The notes under the pieces are model-generated. The model had not been told where the DNA came from and did no database searches. It saw only the letters and a program-made list of their open reading frames with translations. Both the position numbers and the translations under genes were made by a program. From assembly GCA_014378955.1 (NCBI GenBank), contig JACMMQ010000237.1, positions 1 through 8,502 on the forward strand: a stretch of 8,502 nucleotides of DNA, given 5' to 3'. This DNA is from Clostridia bacterium. Lineage in GTDB: Bacteria > Bacillota > Clostridia > SK-Y3 > JACMMQ01. Positions 1-7,027 of the stretch are shown here, in pieces (within the stretch, counting starts at the first letter, position 1; each line of letters opens with the position of its first letter).

Positions 1-88
1 GTGTTTGGATTTCGCCGTCTGCGGACGACAATAAAGGGTTCCACCCTTTAAACCCGCAATTTTTTGAAAAAAATTGATTAAAACTTCA
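1..88. repeat. Hairpin-rich intergenic repeat, copy 1 (left part cut by window edge)
   Basis: This stretch matches 2138-2230 closely enough to be a second copy of the same element. Both contain gtgtttgg, a small hairpin, an aaaggg/cccttt hairpin, the shared word aacccgcaatttttt, an A-rich return arm and taaaactt. In this copy the first hairpin is weak: stem 16-19/24-27 with loop tgcg. The second is 33-38/44-49, extendable by the 32-50 and 39-43 pairs. The third is 57-64 with 69-76. The copy begins exactly within what would be the right arm of an upstream hairpin, so its left part lies outside the window. No reading frame here is supported. The function is unknown; it could be a mobile-like intergenic repeat or a transcribed leader or spacer structure. 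Confidence 0.7.
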
Positions 89-124
89 ATTTTTCTTATT
101 AACATTTTTACTAAAGTTTTTTGC

Positions 125-167
125 CCCCTTTTTTTCAAAAAAGGGGTGGGCGTGGGCAAAGCCCACG
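125..167. other. Two adjacent hairpins in the aspS leader
   Basis: Two perfect stem-loops lie back to back upstream of aspS. The first pairs 125-133 (cccc then T-run) with 138-146 around a 4-base loop. The second pairs 151-157 (cgtgggc) with 161-167 (gcccacg) around loop aaa. The aspS ribosome site starts about 29 bases later. Neither stem is followed by a T-run on the + strand, so they do not look like ordinary terminators. There is no T-box signature. They may be another member of the intergenic repeat families seen elsewhere in the window or a leader structure. The hairpins are seen directly; a role is not. Confidence 0.55.
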
Positions 168-208
168 GTTTACGTATCAATATATCAATTTCAATGGAGG
201 AATTTCAC

Positions 209-1987
209 ATGGAAACAATTCAAGGGTTAAGACGCACACATCGCTGTACAGAAGTGACGACGGCAGAGGTTGGCACACAGGTAACACTCATGGGCTGGGC
301 ACAACGTCGACGTGATTTGGGCGGCGTTATATTTGTCGATTTGAGAGATCGCAGTGGCATTATTCAAATTGTATTTTCCTCTGAAATCAACGAACAAACC
401 TTTTTAAAGGCAGAGCAAATCCGCAACGAGTTTGTATTAGCGGCAGTTGGCACGGTGGTTTTACGTGACCCAGAAGCAGTCAACGCAAAGATCAAAACAG
501 GCGAGATAGAGGTCAAAATTACGGAATTACGCATATTGAGCAAATCAGAAACACCTCCCTTTGCGATTGAAGAGCATTCCGATGTCAATGAAGCCACTCG
601 TCTTAAATATCGCTACCTCGATTTGAGAAGACCAGACATGCAGCAAGCAATGGTTTTGCGTCACAAGGTGACAAAATTAGCACGTGACTTTTTTGACCAA
701 AATGACTTTTTAGAAATAGAAACCCCGATGCTTACCAAGAGCACACCAGAAGGCGCAAGAGATTATTTAGTGCCAAGTCGTGTACAGCCTGGCAAGTTTT
801 TTGCCCTACCACAATCACCACAGCTTTACAAGCAATTGCTCATGCTATCAGGCTTTGACCGCTATGTACAAATTGTCAAATGCTTTAGAGATGAGGACCT
901 GCGTGCTGACCGTCAACCAGAATTTACACAAATCGACTTGGAAATGTCGTTTGTCAATGTGGATGACGTATTGGAATTAAACGAACAGCTCATGAAAAAA
1001 ATATTCAAGGAAACACTTGATGTTGAAATTCAAACACCATTCTTACGCTTGCCTTATCAAGAGGCAATGGATCGTTTTGGTTCGGACAAGCCAGATTTGC
1101 GCTTTGGACTTGAGCTTAAAAACCTTTCTGACATTGTAGAAAATTGCGGCTTCAAGGTGTTTGCAGATGTGGTCAAAAATGGCGGTAGCGTCAGAGCCAT
1201 TAACGCAAAGGGTTGCGCAGATAAGTTCTCACGCCGTGATTTAGATAGTATGGTAGACTTTGTGAAAATTTACCGTGCAAAGGGCATGGCTTGGATCATT
1301 GTGACGGAAAACGAATTGAAATCGCCGATCACGAAATTCTTATCAGAGGATGAAGTGCAAGCAATTTTAGACCGTACCCATGCAGAAGTGGGCGATATTA
1401 TCATGTTTGTTGCTGACAAAAACGAAGTGGTGTATGATTCCTTGGGCAATTTGCGACTTGAAATCGCTCGTCGCTTAGACCTACTCAAGAAGGATGAATT
1501 CAACTTATTATGGGTCACAGAATTCCCATTGCTAGAATACGATGCAGACGAAAAGCGCTATGTTGCAAAGCATCACATGTTTACCTCGCCAATGGATGAG
1601 GACTTGGCATTACTAGACACAGATCCTGCTAAAATTCGTGCAAAGGCATATGATATTGTGCTCAATGGCGTGGAAATTGGCGGCGGTAGCATCCGTATTT
1701 TCAACACCGATTTACAACAAAAAATATTTGACATTGTAGGCTTCTCAAAAGAGCAAGCGGCATTGCAATTTGGCTTCTTGTTAGAAGCATTCAAATTTGG
1801 CGCGCCTCCTCATGGCGGTATGGCGTATGGCTTAGACCGTTTGGTCATGCTTTTGACAGGCAAGGATTCCATCCGTGACGTCATTGCATTCCCGAAGGTA
1901 CAAAATGCGTCTGAATTGATGATGCAATCACCGTCTGAAGTCGAATTAAAGCAACTGAAAGAGTTACACATCAGGACTGAACTTTAA
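209..1987 (+). CDS. aspS: Aspartate--tRNA ligase (AspRS), bacterial type
   Basis: This class II aminoacyl-tRNA synthetase charges tRNA-Asp with aspartate in the cytoplasm, using ATP. The product is 592 residues, the normal bacterial length. In order there is an N-terminal OB-fold anticodon-binding domain (about 1-110, with WAQRRRDLGGVIFVDLRDRSG at 30-50), the catalytic core, the bacterial insertion domain (about 285-425) and the rest of the core. Clear signatures are PQSPQLYKQLLM near 201-212, motif 2 FRDEDLRADRQPEFTQID at 226-243, KHHMFTSP at 454-461, and motif 3 GMAYGLDRLVMLL at 537-549. The chosen ATG has GGAGG at 196-200, eight bases upstream. The open frame extends left to 74, but that part encodes no family sequence and crosses the leader hairpins. 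The gene is intact and appears to be transcribed alone or with unseen upstream genes. Discriminating versus non-discriminating specificity was not determined. Confidence 0.98.
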   Translation: METIQGLRRTHRCTEVTTAEVGTQVTLMGWAQRRRDLGGVIFVDLRDRSGIIQIVFSSEINEQTFLKAEQIRNEFVLAAVGTVVLRDPEAVNAKIKTGEIEVKITELRILSKSETPPFAIEEHSDVNEATRLKYRYLDLRRPDMQQAMVLRHKVTKLARDFFDQNDFLEIETPMLTKSTPEGARDYLVPSRVQPGKFFALPQSPQLYKQLLMLSGFDRYVQIVKCFRDEDLRADRQPEFTQIDLEMSFVNVDDVLELNEQLMKKIFKETLDVEIQTPFLRLPYQEAMDRFGSDKPDLRFGLELKNLSDIVENCGFKVFADVVKNGGSVRAINAKGCADKFSRRDLDSMVDFVKIYRAKGMAWIIVTENELKSPITKFLSEDEVQAILDRTHAEVGDIIMFVADKNEVVYDSLGNLRLEIARRLDLLKKDEFNLLWVTEFPLLEYDADEKRYVAKHHMFTSPMDEDLALLDTDPAKIRAKAYDIVLNGVEIGGGSIRIFNTDLQQKIFDIVGFSKEQAALQFGFLLEAFKFGAPPHGGMAYGLDRLVMLLTGKDSIRDVIAFPKVQNASELMMQSPSEVELKQLKELHIRTEL

Positions 1988-2027
1988 TGAATTGGTAATA
2001 CTTTGTTTATAGAATGTTCATATTTAC

Positions 2028-2052
2028 TTGATACAATAGCAACGGATATAAT
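2028..2052 (+). promoter_or_regulatory. Weak candidate promoter upstream of the ABC operon
   Basis: A perfect TATAAT lies at 2047-2052 between aspS and the ABC operon. A TTGATA at 2028-2033 resembles a -35 box, but the spacer is only 13 bases, shorter than the usual 16-18. The 17-base position (2024-2029, ttactt) is a poor match. The region is AT-rich, so a chance TATAAT is quite possible. If real, the transcript would start near 2060 and carry all five hairpins at 2086-2213 in a leader of about 200 bases before the ATPase gene. Confidence 0.25.
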
Positions 2053-2085
2053 AGTAGGGCGTACGTATGAACGAGGTTTAAGACC

Positions 2086-2230
2086 TTACTTTCTTTTTCT
2101 ATCGTAAAAAGAAAGTAACAAAGAAAAACACTCTTGAGTGTTTGGGATGTCGTCATCTTCGGATGACGACAAAGGGCGCTGCCCTTTGAACCCGCAATTT
2201 TTTGAAAAAATTGAGTAAAACTTTATTTTT
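2086..2230. repeat. Five-hairpin intergenic element (copy 2 of the repeat, complete on the left)
   Basis: Five stem-loops follow one another with almost no spacer. H1 pairs 2086-2098 with 2106-2118: 13 perfect pairs, loop ctatcgt. H2 pairs 2126-2132 with 2137-2143: 7 pairs, loop cttg. H3 pairs 2149-2157 with 2162-2170: 9 perfect pairs closed by C-G around TTCG, which as RNA is the very stable cUUCGg tetraloop. H4 pairs 2171-2177 with 2181-2187: 7 pairs, loop gct. H5 pairs 2195-2201 with 2207-2213. From the right arm of H2 onward the element repeats positions 1-88. No stem is followed by a proper T-run, so it is not a standard terminator of aspS. It sits 39 bases before the GTG start of the ATPase gene. 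Confidence 0.75.
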
Positions 2231-2268
2231 TGGTTTGTGCAAATTAGAAAAGTATTGGAGGGAAATAC

Positions 2269-3330
2269 GTGATTGAAATCAAAAACTTGGTGAAACGATA
2301 CGGCAATAAAGCAGCCGTAGACAATTTAAGCTTCACCGTGCCAAAAGGCGAAATACTCGGCTTCCTAGGGCCAAACGGCGCAGGAAAAACCACTACCATG
2401 AACATTTTAACGGGCTACATTGCATCTACCTCTGGCACCGCAACCATTGCAGGCTACGATATTTTGGAACAACCAATAGAGGCAAAAAAGAAAATTGGGT
2501 ATTTGCCAGAGCAACCGCCATTGTACATGGACATGACGGTGCAGGAATATTTGCAATTTGTGTTTGAGCTTAAAAAAACCAGTGGCAATAAAAGAAAAGC
2601 CATTGACAATGTGTTGGAATTGGCACGCATTGGGGACGTCAAGGGCAGGATTATTAAAAATTTATCCAAGGGGTATCGTCAGCGTGTGGGCTTAGCGCAA
2701 GCGTTGATTGGCAGTCCCGAGGTGCTTGTACTAGATGAGCCAACCGTAGGTCTTGACCCTAAACAAATCATTGAAATTCGAAACGTGATTAAGGATCTCG
2801 GCAAGGAGCATACCATCATTTTAAGCACACACATTTTGCCTGAAGTCAGTGCCATTTGTGAGCGTGTGATTATTATTAACAAGGGCAAAATCGCCGCAAT
2901 TGATACGCCTGATAATTTGGCAAAGCGTATGTCACATGACAGTCGCTTGTCCGTGCGCATCGTGGGCGACCAGCAACAAGTGCTTCAAACGCTTCGCAAT
3001 GTGGAAGGTGTTAAGCACGTGCATACGGATAGCATGAAGGAACCATCTGCATATGATTACATTGTCGAGGCGGAAAAGGATTTTGATATTCGACAGCCTC
3101 TGTTCTTTGCATTGGCACAAGGTGGCATGCCCATTTTGCACATGAAGAATTTTGACATGAGCTTAGAGGACATCTTTATGCAGTTAACAGCGGATGGTAG
3201 CAAGGCGTTAAGACCTGAAAAGAAAAAGGCTATAGCACAGGAAAAAACTGAACTAGAGCCAACAGAAGATACTATTGATGCTGAGCAAGCAACAAAGAAT
3301 GGAGGGGAAGAAGATGCTAGCGATCTTTAA
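2269..3330 (+). CDS. ABC transporter ATP-binding protein, GldA-like
   Basis: This is the cytoplasmic ATPase of an ABC-2/Gld-type exporter, 353 residues. It has every nucleotide-binding motif: Walker A GPNGAGKTT at 34-42, a Q-loop region in YLPEQPPLY at 78-86, signature LSKGYRQR at 132-139, Walker B VLVLDEP at 152-158, D-loop GLDP at 161-164 and switch histidine H188. The fold ends around LEDIFMQLT (299-307). A charged tail of about 45 residues rich in Glu, Lys and Asp follows, and its last codons overlap the next gene. Translation starts at GTG, with GGAGGG at 2257-2262 six bases upstream. The product starts MIEIKNLVKRYG, as is typical for the family. By gene order its partner is the permease at 3314. 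The ATPase call is very secure; the GldA-like assignment rests on the operon context. Confidence 0.96.
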   Translation: MIEIKNLVKRYGNKAAVDNLSFTVPKGEILGFLGPNGAGKTTTMNILTGYIASTSGTATIAGYDILEQPIEAKKKIGYLPEQPPLYMDMTVQEYLQFVFELKKTSGNKRKAIDNVLELARIGDVKGRIIKNLSKGYRQRVGLAQALIGSPEVLVLDEPTVGLDPKQIIEIRNVIKDLGKEHTIILSTHILPEVSAICERVIIINKGKIAAIDTPDNLAKRMSHDSRLSVRIVGDQQQVLQTLRNVEGVKHVHTDSMKEPSAYDYIVEAEKDFDIRQPLFFALAQGGMPILHMKNFDMSLEDIFMQLTADGSKALRPEKKKAIAQEKTELEPTEDTIDAEQATKNGGEEDASDL

Positions 3331-4021
3331 AAGAGAGTTTAAAGGGTATTTCACTTCTCCTATCGGCTTTATATTTGTAGGAATATTTTTATTCATGGCG
3401 GGGCTATATTTTTACGTGGGTAATTTGGCAACCAACTCGGCAGATATTGGGTCATTGTTTAGGCAATTGACCTTTGTTTTGATGTTTTTGACACCGATCC
3501 ACACGATGCGCTTGTTGTCAGAGGAACGCAGAGCAAAGCTTGACCAGTTGCTTTTGACCTCGCCTGTCAGCATCCTGTCCATCGTATTTGGGAAATTTCT
3601 AGCGGCATTCGCTGTATTAGCGGCGGCGGCTGGTGTGACAGTGCTTTACACCATTATCTTTTTTGCATTGGGCGCACACCCATCCTTTGCGCAAATAATA
3701 GGCAATTATGTGGGCTTTTTACTCATGGCTGGTTCCTTTATTGCAATCGGCTTGTTTATATCGTCACTCACCGTCAACCAAGTTGTGGCGGCGGTTGTAT
3801 CGTATGCGACATTTTTCTTTTTGCTCATTACAGGCTGGCTTGCAAGCAAAACGCAAGACCCAAACACAGCCAAGGTGATTGAGTATCTTTCACCCAACAG
3901 CCATTATCGCAACTTTAGTTTAGGCATTTTTAACGTGGCAGATGCGGTGTATTATTTAAGCATGATTGCACTGTTTGTGTTCTTGACAGTACGTGTGATT
4001 GAAAAAAGACGATGGAGTTAG
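3314..4021 (+). CDS. ABC-2-type permease, GldF-like
   Basis: This 235-residue integral membrane protein is the channel-forming partner of the preceding ATPase. It has six hydrophobic segments, roughly at 16-36, 51-70, 92-118, 130-151, 155-177 and 209-227. Between the second and third is the cytoplasmic sequence MRLLSEERRAKLDQLLLTSP (65-84), which closely follows the pattern of GldF-type permeases (RL..E.R...L..LL.TSPV). The chosen ATG has GGAGGGG at 3301-3307, six bases upstream, and lies inside the end of the ATPase gene, giving a 17-base overlap and suggesting translational coupling. The same frame is open back to 3275, but that start has no ribosome site and would add 13 charged residues before the conserved beginning MLAIFKREFKGYFTSP. 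Confidence 0.93.
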   Translation: MLAIFKREFKGYFTSPIGFIFVGIFLFMAGLYFYVGNLATNSADIGSLFRQLTFVLMFLTPIHTMRLLSEERRAKLDQLLLTSPVSILSIVFGKFLAAFAVLAAAAGVTVLYTIIFFALGAHPSFAQIIGNYVGFLLMAGSFIAIGLFISSLTVNQVVAAVVSYATFFFLLITGWLASKTQDPNTAKVIEYLSPNSHYRNFSLGIFNVADAVYYLSMIALFVFLTVRVIEKRRWS

Positions 4022-4035
4022 GAGGGAGGCAGACC

Positions 4036-5445
4036 ATGAATAAATTAAAAACAGCTTTAAGTGGCAAGTCGTTTAAATATGGCGCAAATGCGGCAATACT
4101 TACGGTAATTGTCATTGCAATATTGGTATTTGTAAATTTGATTGCACTGCGCTTTGAATGGAAATTGGATTTGACCAAAGAGGGCGCCTATACATTAACA
4201 AAGGAAACAAAAGACGTATTAAATCAGCTCAAGGAACCAATTGATGTAACCGTTCTGCTCCCAGCGACTGATTCAGGCGAGCCAATAGCTGAAAAAATAA
4301 AAGAAACGCTCGATCAATATGCAAAAAATAGTAGCATGATTAAGGTAAATTATACCGACCCTAATAAAAACCCAGCAACGATTAAAAGCTTGACCGATAA
4401 ATATGATATCACGAGTGCCGCATTGATATTAGAAAAAGGCAAAATTGGCAAAGCAATCAATCCAGACGATATCTATAGCCAAAATCAAGAAACGGGTGAG
4501 GAAAAGCTCAACGCGGAGGAAAGCATTACCAACGCAATCTTGTTTTTAAACAGTGGCAAAACGCCAAGTGCATATGTGATAGAAGGACATGGCGAAACAC
4601 CACTTGCAAAAGCGGTACAAGGTTTTAAAAAGGATGATTACAAGACCGCTGCCTTAAACCTATCCACAGCTGAAATCCCAGCTGATGCTGATTTGCTTAT
4701 CATCTCATCACCACAAAAGGATTATAATGCTTCGGAAATTAAAAAGTTAGATAGTTATTTTGCGAACGGCAAAGCGATGCTTATAGCGTTGGATTATACG
4801 GAAAAGTCTTTACCGCAGTTTGATACATTCCTAAAGGAATGGGGCGTACAAGCCGAAAATGACTATGTGGTAGAAACAGATAAAAACCATTATTTCCAAA
4901 GTCCATTATTCAACATTCCAACCATACAAAGCCACGAGATTACCAGTAGGTTAATAAGCAACAACGTATTTGTTTTAATTCCAGAAGCGCGTAGCATCAA
5001 ATTGCTTTTTGAAGACCAAAAGGGTATCAAAGCAACCGCTCTTTTGAAATCGTCTAACAAATCATTTGGACGTACGGACTTTACGGATAAATCACTTCAA
5101 GCAACCGCAACAGACATCAAAGGACCTTTAACGCTAGCAGTAGCTATTACACGTCCTTATAATGATAAAACCGCTAAAATGCTAGTATTAGGTTCTTCAC
5201 ACATCACGGAAGCCGAAATATTACAAATGGGTCAATGGGGCAACCAAGATTTCTTTAATGGTGGCTTGCGTTGGTTGACCAACAGTGGACCGTCAGTTTC
5301 CATTAAGTCCAAGAGCATTTCAGGCGAAAAAATGGCAATCAATGAGTTGCAGTCGGTGTTAATCGCTTTGCTTGTTATCATCGTTATTCCGCTTGCTGTG
5401 TTGATCTTTGCATTGGTTGTATGGCTTCGGAGGAGACATCTATGA
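4036..5445 (+). CDS. GldG-like ABC transporter auxiliary protein
   Basis: This 469-residue protein is anchored in the membrane at both ends. A hydrophobic segment lies at about 18-39 and another at about 440-464, followed by the basic end WLRRRHL. The large middle part should be outside the cell. The hallmark just after the first helix, KLDLTKEGAYTLTKETKDVL (43-62), matches the GldG pattern (DLT..K.YTLS..T...L), as does YVIEGHGE at 180-187. The family accompanies GldA/GldF-type exporters, where its role is not well defined. The start is the ATG with GGAGGGAGG at 4021-4029. An earlier in-frame ATG at 4012 lies before that ribosome site and overlaps the permease end, so it is less likely. The gap to the permease stop is 14 bases. 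Confidence 0.9.
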   Translation: MNKLKTALSGKSFKYGANAAILTVIVIAILVFVNLIALRFEWKLDLTKEGAYTLTKETKDVLNQLKEPIDVTVLLPATDSGEPIAEKIKETLDQYAKNSSMIKVNYTDPNKNPATIKSLTDKYDITSAALILEKGKIGKAINPDDIYSQNQETGEEKLNAEESITNAILFLNSGKTPSAYVIEGHGETPLAKAVQGFKKDDYKTAALNLSTAEIPADADLLIISSPQKDYNASEIKKLDSYFANGKAMLIALDYTEKSLPQFDTFLKEWGVQAENDYVVETDKNHYFQSPLFNIPTIQSHEITSRLISNNVFVLIPEARSIKLLFEDQKGIKATALLKSSNKSFGRTDFTDKSLQATATDIKGPLTLAVAITRPYNDKTAKMLVLGSSHITEAEILQMGQWGNQDFFNGGLRWLTNSGPSVSIKSKSISGEKMAINELQSVLIALLVIIVIPLAVLIFALVVWLRRRHL

Positions 5446-6782
5446 GAAAGTATCGTACAGCGATATGGAGTGCTGTAGCGTTACTTGCACTCATAGGCGT
5501 TTGGTATTGGGCTGAAAAGACGCCTGAAAAACAAGCAGATAAGCCTAAAACGGAGAAAATTTCACTATTCACCCCGAAAAGTGATGATGTCACAGAGGTG
5601 TCGATTACCCAACCAACAGGTCAATTAACGTTTGTTAAAAAGGATACAAAGTGGCAATTGAAAGAGCAACCACACTATCCCCTTGACGATAGCAAGGTGT
5701 CTAGTATGGTGAGCACCGCCTCATTGATTGAACCTACACAAAAGCTTGAACCGTCTGATTTGGCACAATATGGCTTAAATAAGCCAACCTATAAGTTTTC
5801 GGTGCTTTTGAAAGATGGCAAAAAAAGTGACTTTATAGTGGGCGATCAAACGCCATTAAAGGGCGAATATTACATGCAAATGGTAGGGGATAACAATATC
5901 TATACGCTCGGCGATTACAAGGTGAATGAACTTAAAAATCCGTTGGTGAGTTATCACACCCCTGTGAAAATTGAATTCACCGCTGAGAAGGTTTCAGAGA
6001 TGAAGGTGGAAAAGGATGGCAAGGTCTTGTTCGCAATTGTCAAAAATGAAAGTGGCAACAAAAATATTGCGACCAAGCGCATGACCACCCCCTACCAAAA
6101 GGATGTAGCTGACCAAGCATTTGGTGAAAAGGTACTAAAGCCGTTGCAAGAGCTTAAACCAGAGGAGGTTGTAGCAGAGGGCGGCGATTTAAGTGCTTAT
6201 GGCTTATCCTCGAGCATTTATATTAAAGATGAAGAGGGTAAGGAAGTAAAACTATGGATTGGAAGAGACAAGGACACCTCAAGCTATGCCAAATTGGGCG
6301 ATAGCAAAACGGTATTTACCGTTCCGAAAAGCGCACTTGCTTTTATGAGCATTGATCCATTTTATTTAACCTCACACTTTTTGGCACTTGTAAATATTGA
6401 AAATATCAGTGGCGTAACCGTTCAAAAGGGTGATAGCAAATTTGTATTAGAAGTAGCAAAGCAAGGTGAGCAATCGACCTATAAAGTGAACGCTAAAGAA
6501 GCGGCTGCGGATAACTTTAAAAAAGCTTATCAAGAAGTCCTTGGCTTGCAAGCAGATGGTTATCGCAAAAATAATGTGAGCGGCAACGCAGAAGTAACCA
6601 TTCAGTACACAGGCTTGAATGAAGCAGGCAATGTACGCATTGAACTCATGCGTGCCGATGATCGCACCTATCAAGTTAAGCTCAATGGTGCGTTAACGGA
6701 AGATTATATATTGGTATCAAATGTAGATAATATGTTTACAAAGCTAGCGGCGTTTGAAAAACAGCCCAAGGCAGAAAAATAA
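5442..6782 (+). CDS. DUF4340-type membrane-anchored protein of the Gld-like operon
   Basis: This 446-residue protein has an N-terminal anchor (about 8-24) after MRKYR, no lipobox cysteine, and a large domain that should be outside the membrane. Two similar blocks are visible. One is LAQYGLNKPTYKF...FIVGDQ...YYMQ...IYTLGDYKV (107-161). The other is LSAYGLSSSIY...LWIGRD...SYAKL...VFTVPKSAL (250-299). A YGL turn, an (I/V)G strand and a (Y/F)T(L/V) strand recur in the same order, which is the layout of DUF4340. The molecular function is unknown; the family usually sits directly after GldG-like genes. Its ATG overlaps the previous TGA as ATGA, with GGAGGAG at 5429-5435. An in-frame ATG at 5421 precedes that ribosome site and is rejected as the start. 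It is the last gene of the operon. Confidence 0.87.
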   Translation: MRKYRTAIWSAVALLALIGVWYWAEKTPEKQADKPKTEKISLFTPKSDDVTEVSITQPTGQLTFVKKDTKWQLKEQPHYPLDDSKVSSMVSTASLIEPTQKLEPSDLAQYGLNKPTYKFSVLLKDGKKSDFIVGDQTPLKGEYYMQMVGDNNIYTLGDYKVNELKNPLVSYHTPVKIEFTAEKVSEMKVEKDGKVLFAIVKNESGNKNIATKRMTTPYQKDVADQAFGEKVLKPLQELKPEEVVAEGGDLSAYGLSSSIYIKDEEGKEVKLWIGRDKDTSSYAKLGDSKTVFTVPKSALAFMSIDPFYLTSHFLALVNIENISGVTVQKGDSKFVLEVAKQGEQSTYKVNAKEAAADNFKKAYQEVLGLQADGYRKNNVSGNAEVTIQYTGLNEAGNVRIELMRADDRTYQVKLNGALTEDYILVSNVDNMFTKLAAFEKQPKAEK

Positions 6783-6801
6783 AATCGTTTAAAATATTCA
6801 G

Positions 6802-6844
6802 AAATGCACCTCGCTCCTTTTTATAGGGAGTGGGGCATTTTTTT
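6802..6844 (+). terminator. Intrinsic terminator of the ABC operon
   Basis: A stem runs from aaatgc at 6802-6807 to gcattt at 6835-6840. It continues inward through 6810-6817 with 6827-6834 (including G-T pairs and a two-base bulge) around a T/A-rich loop. Seven Ts follow at 6838-6844, partly shared with the stem base. It starts 20 bases after the stop of the DUF4340 gene, the expected place for an operon end. Confidence 0.85.
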
Positions 6845-6873
6845 GCAAATTTTTTGGTTGCTAGAACACAATG

Positions 6874-6879
6874 TATAAT
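6874..6879 (+). promoter_or_regulatory. Isolated -10 box candidate
   Basis: TATAAT lies here after the operon terminator and ahead of the gene at 7028. At 17 bases upstream the -35 position reads tttttg, a poor match. A TTGGTT at 6854-6859 would give a 14-base spacer. If used, the transcript would include the double hairpin at 6923-6986 in its leader. The sequence is AT-rich, so this may be chance. Confidence 0.25.
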
Positions 6880-6922
6880 GTATGACTTGATTGCATAATA
6901 TGGTAATACTAGTTTGTAAAAC

Positions 6923-6986
6923 GGGCAATTCGTGAATTGCCCCTACGTGTAAAATGATGTTGTAGGGTCGATTCACGAATCGACCG
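6923..6986. repeat. Paired inverted hairpin repeat (two units, head to head)
   Basis: Two copies of one unit of about 25 bases face each other across a spacer of about 14 bases. The left unit forms gggcaatt (6923-6930), loop cgtg, aattgccc (6935-6942), then ctacg. The right unit forms tgtag, then ggtcgatt (6966-6973), loop cacg, aatcgacc (6978-6985). Read on the opposite strand, the left unit matches the right unit except for one outer base and two stem pairs. In both stem pairs both partners are changed, so pairing is kept. The element can fold as two small hairpins or as one long inverted repeat. It resembles short palindromic intergenic repeats of bacteria. No flanking target duplication was seen. 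Confidence 0.75.
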
Positions 6987-7027
6987 AGTGGCATTCATAC
7001 AAAATAGACTTATTTGGGGTGATAAAA

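Noticed and set aside
74..208. N-terminal extension of the aspS frame by 45 residues
   Set aside because: It crosses the leader hairpins, has no ribosome site at its start and no family sequence. The ATG at 209 has GGAGG at the right distance and gives the normal length.
1..208. T-box or other riboswitch controlling aspS
   Set aside because: No T-box core sequence or specifier-loop layout is seen. The hairpins match a repeat found elsewhere in the window.
1270..1794. Two minus-strand open frames inside aspS
   Set aside because: They lie wholly within a confidently identified gene, have no recognisable protein sequence and no ribosome site.
2016..2072. Inverted repeat gttcata / tatgaac flanking the possible -10 box
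   Set aside because: Only 7 bases per arm and 43 bases apart in AT-rich DNA, so chance is a good explanation.
1988..2230. Intrinsic terminator directly after aspS
   Set aside because: Several strong hairpins exist, but none is followed directly by a T-run. The 13-pair stem is AT-rich and continues into caaagaa.
6923..6986. Intrinsic terminator or CRISPR-like repeat pair
   Set aside because: There is no T-run after either hairpin, and there are only two units in opposite orientation with no spacer series. A paired inverted intergenic repeat fits better.
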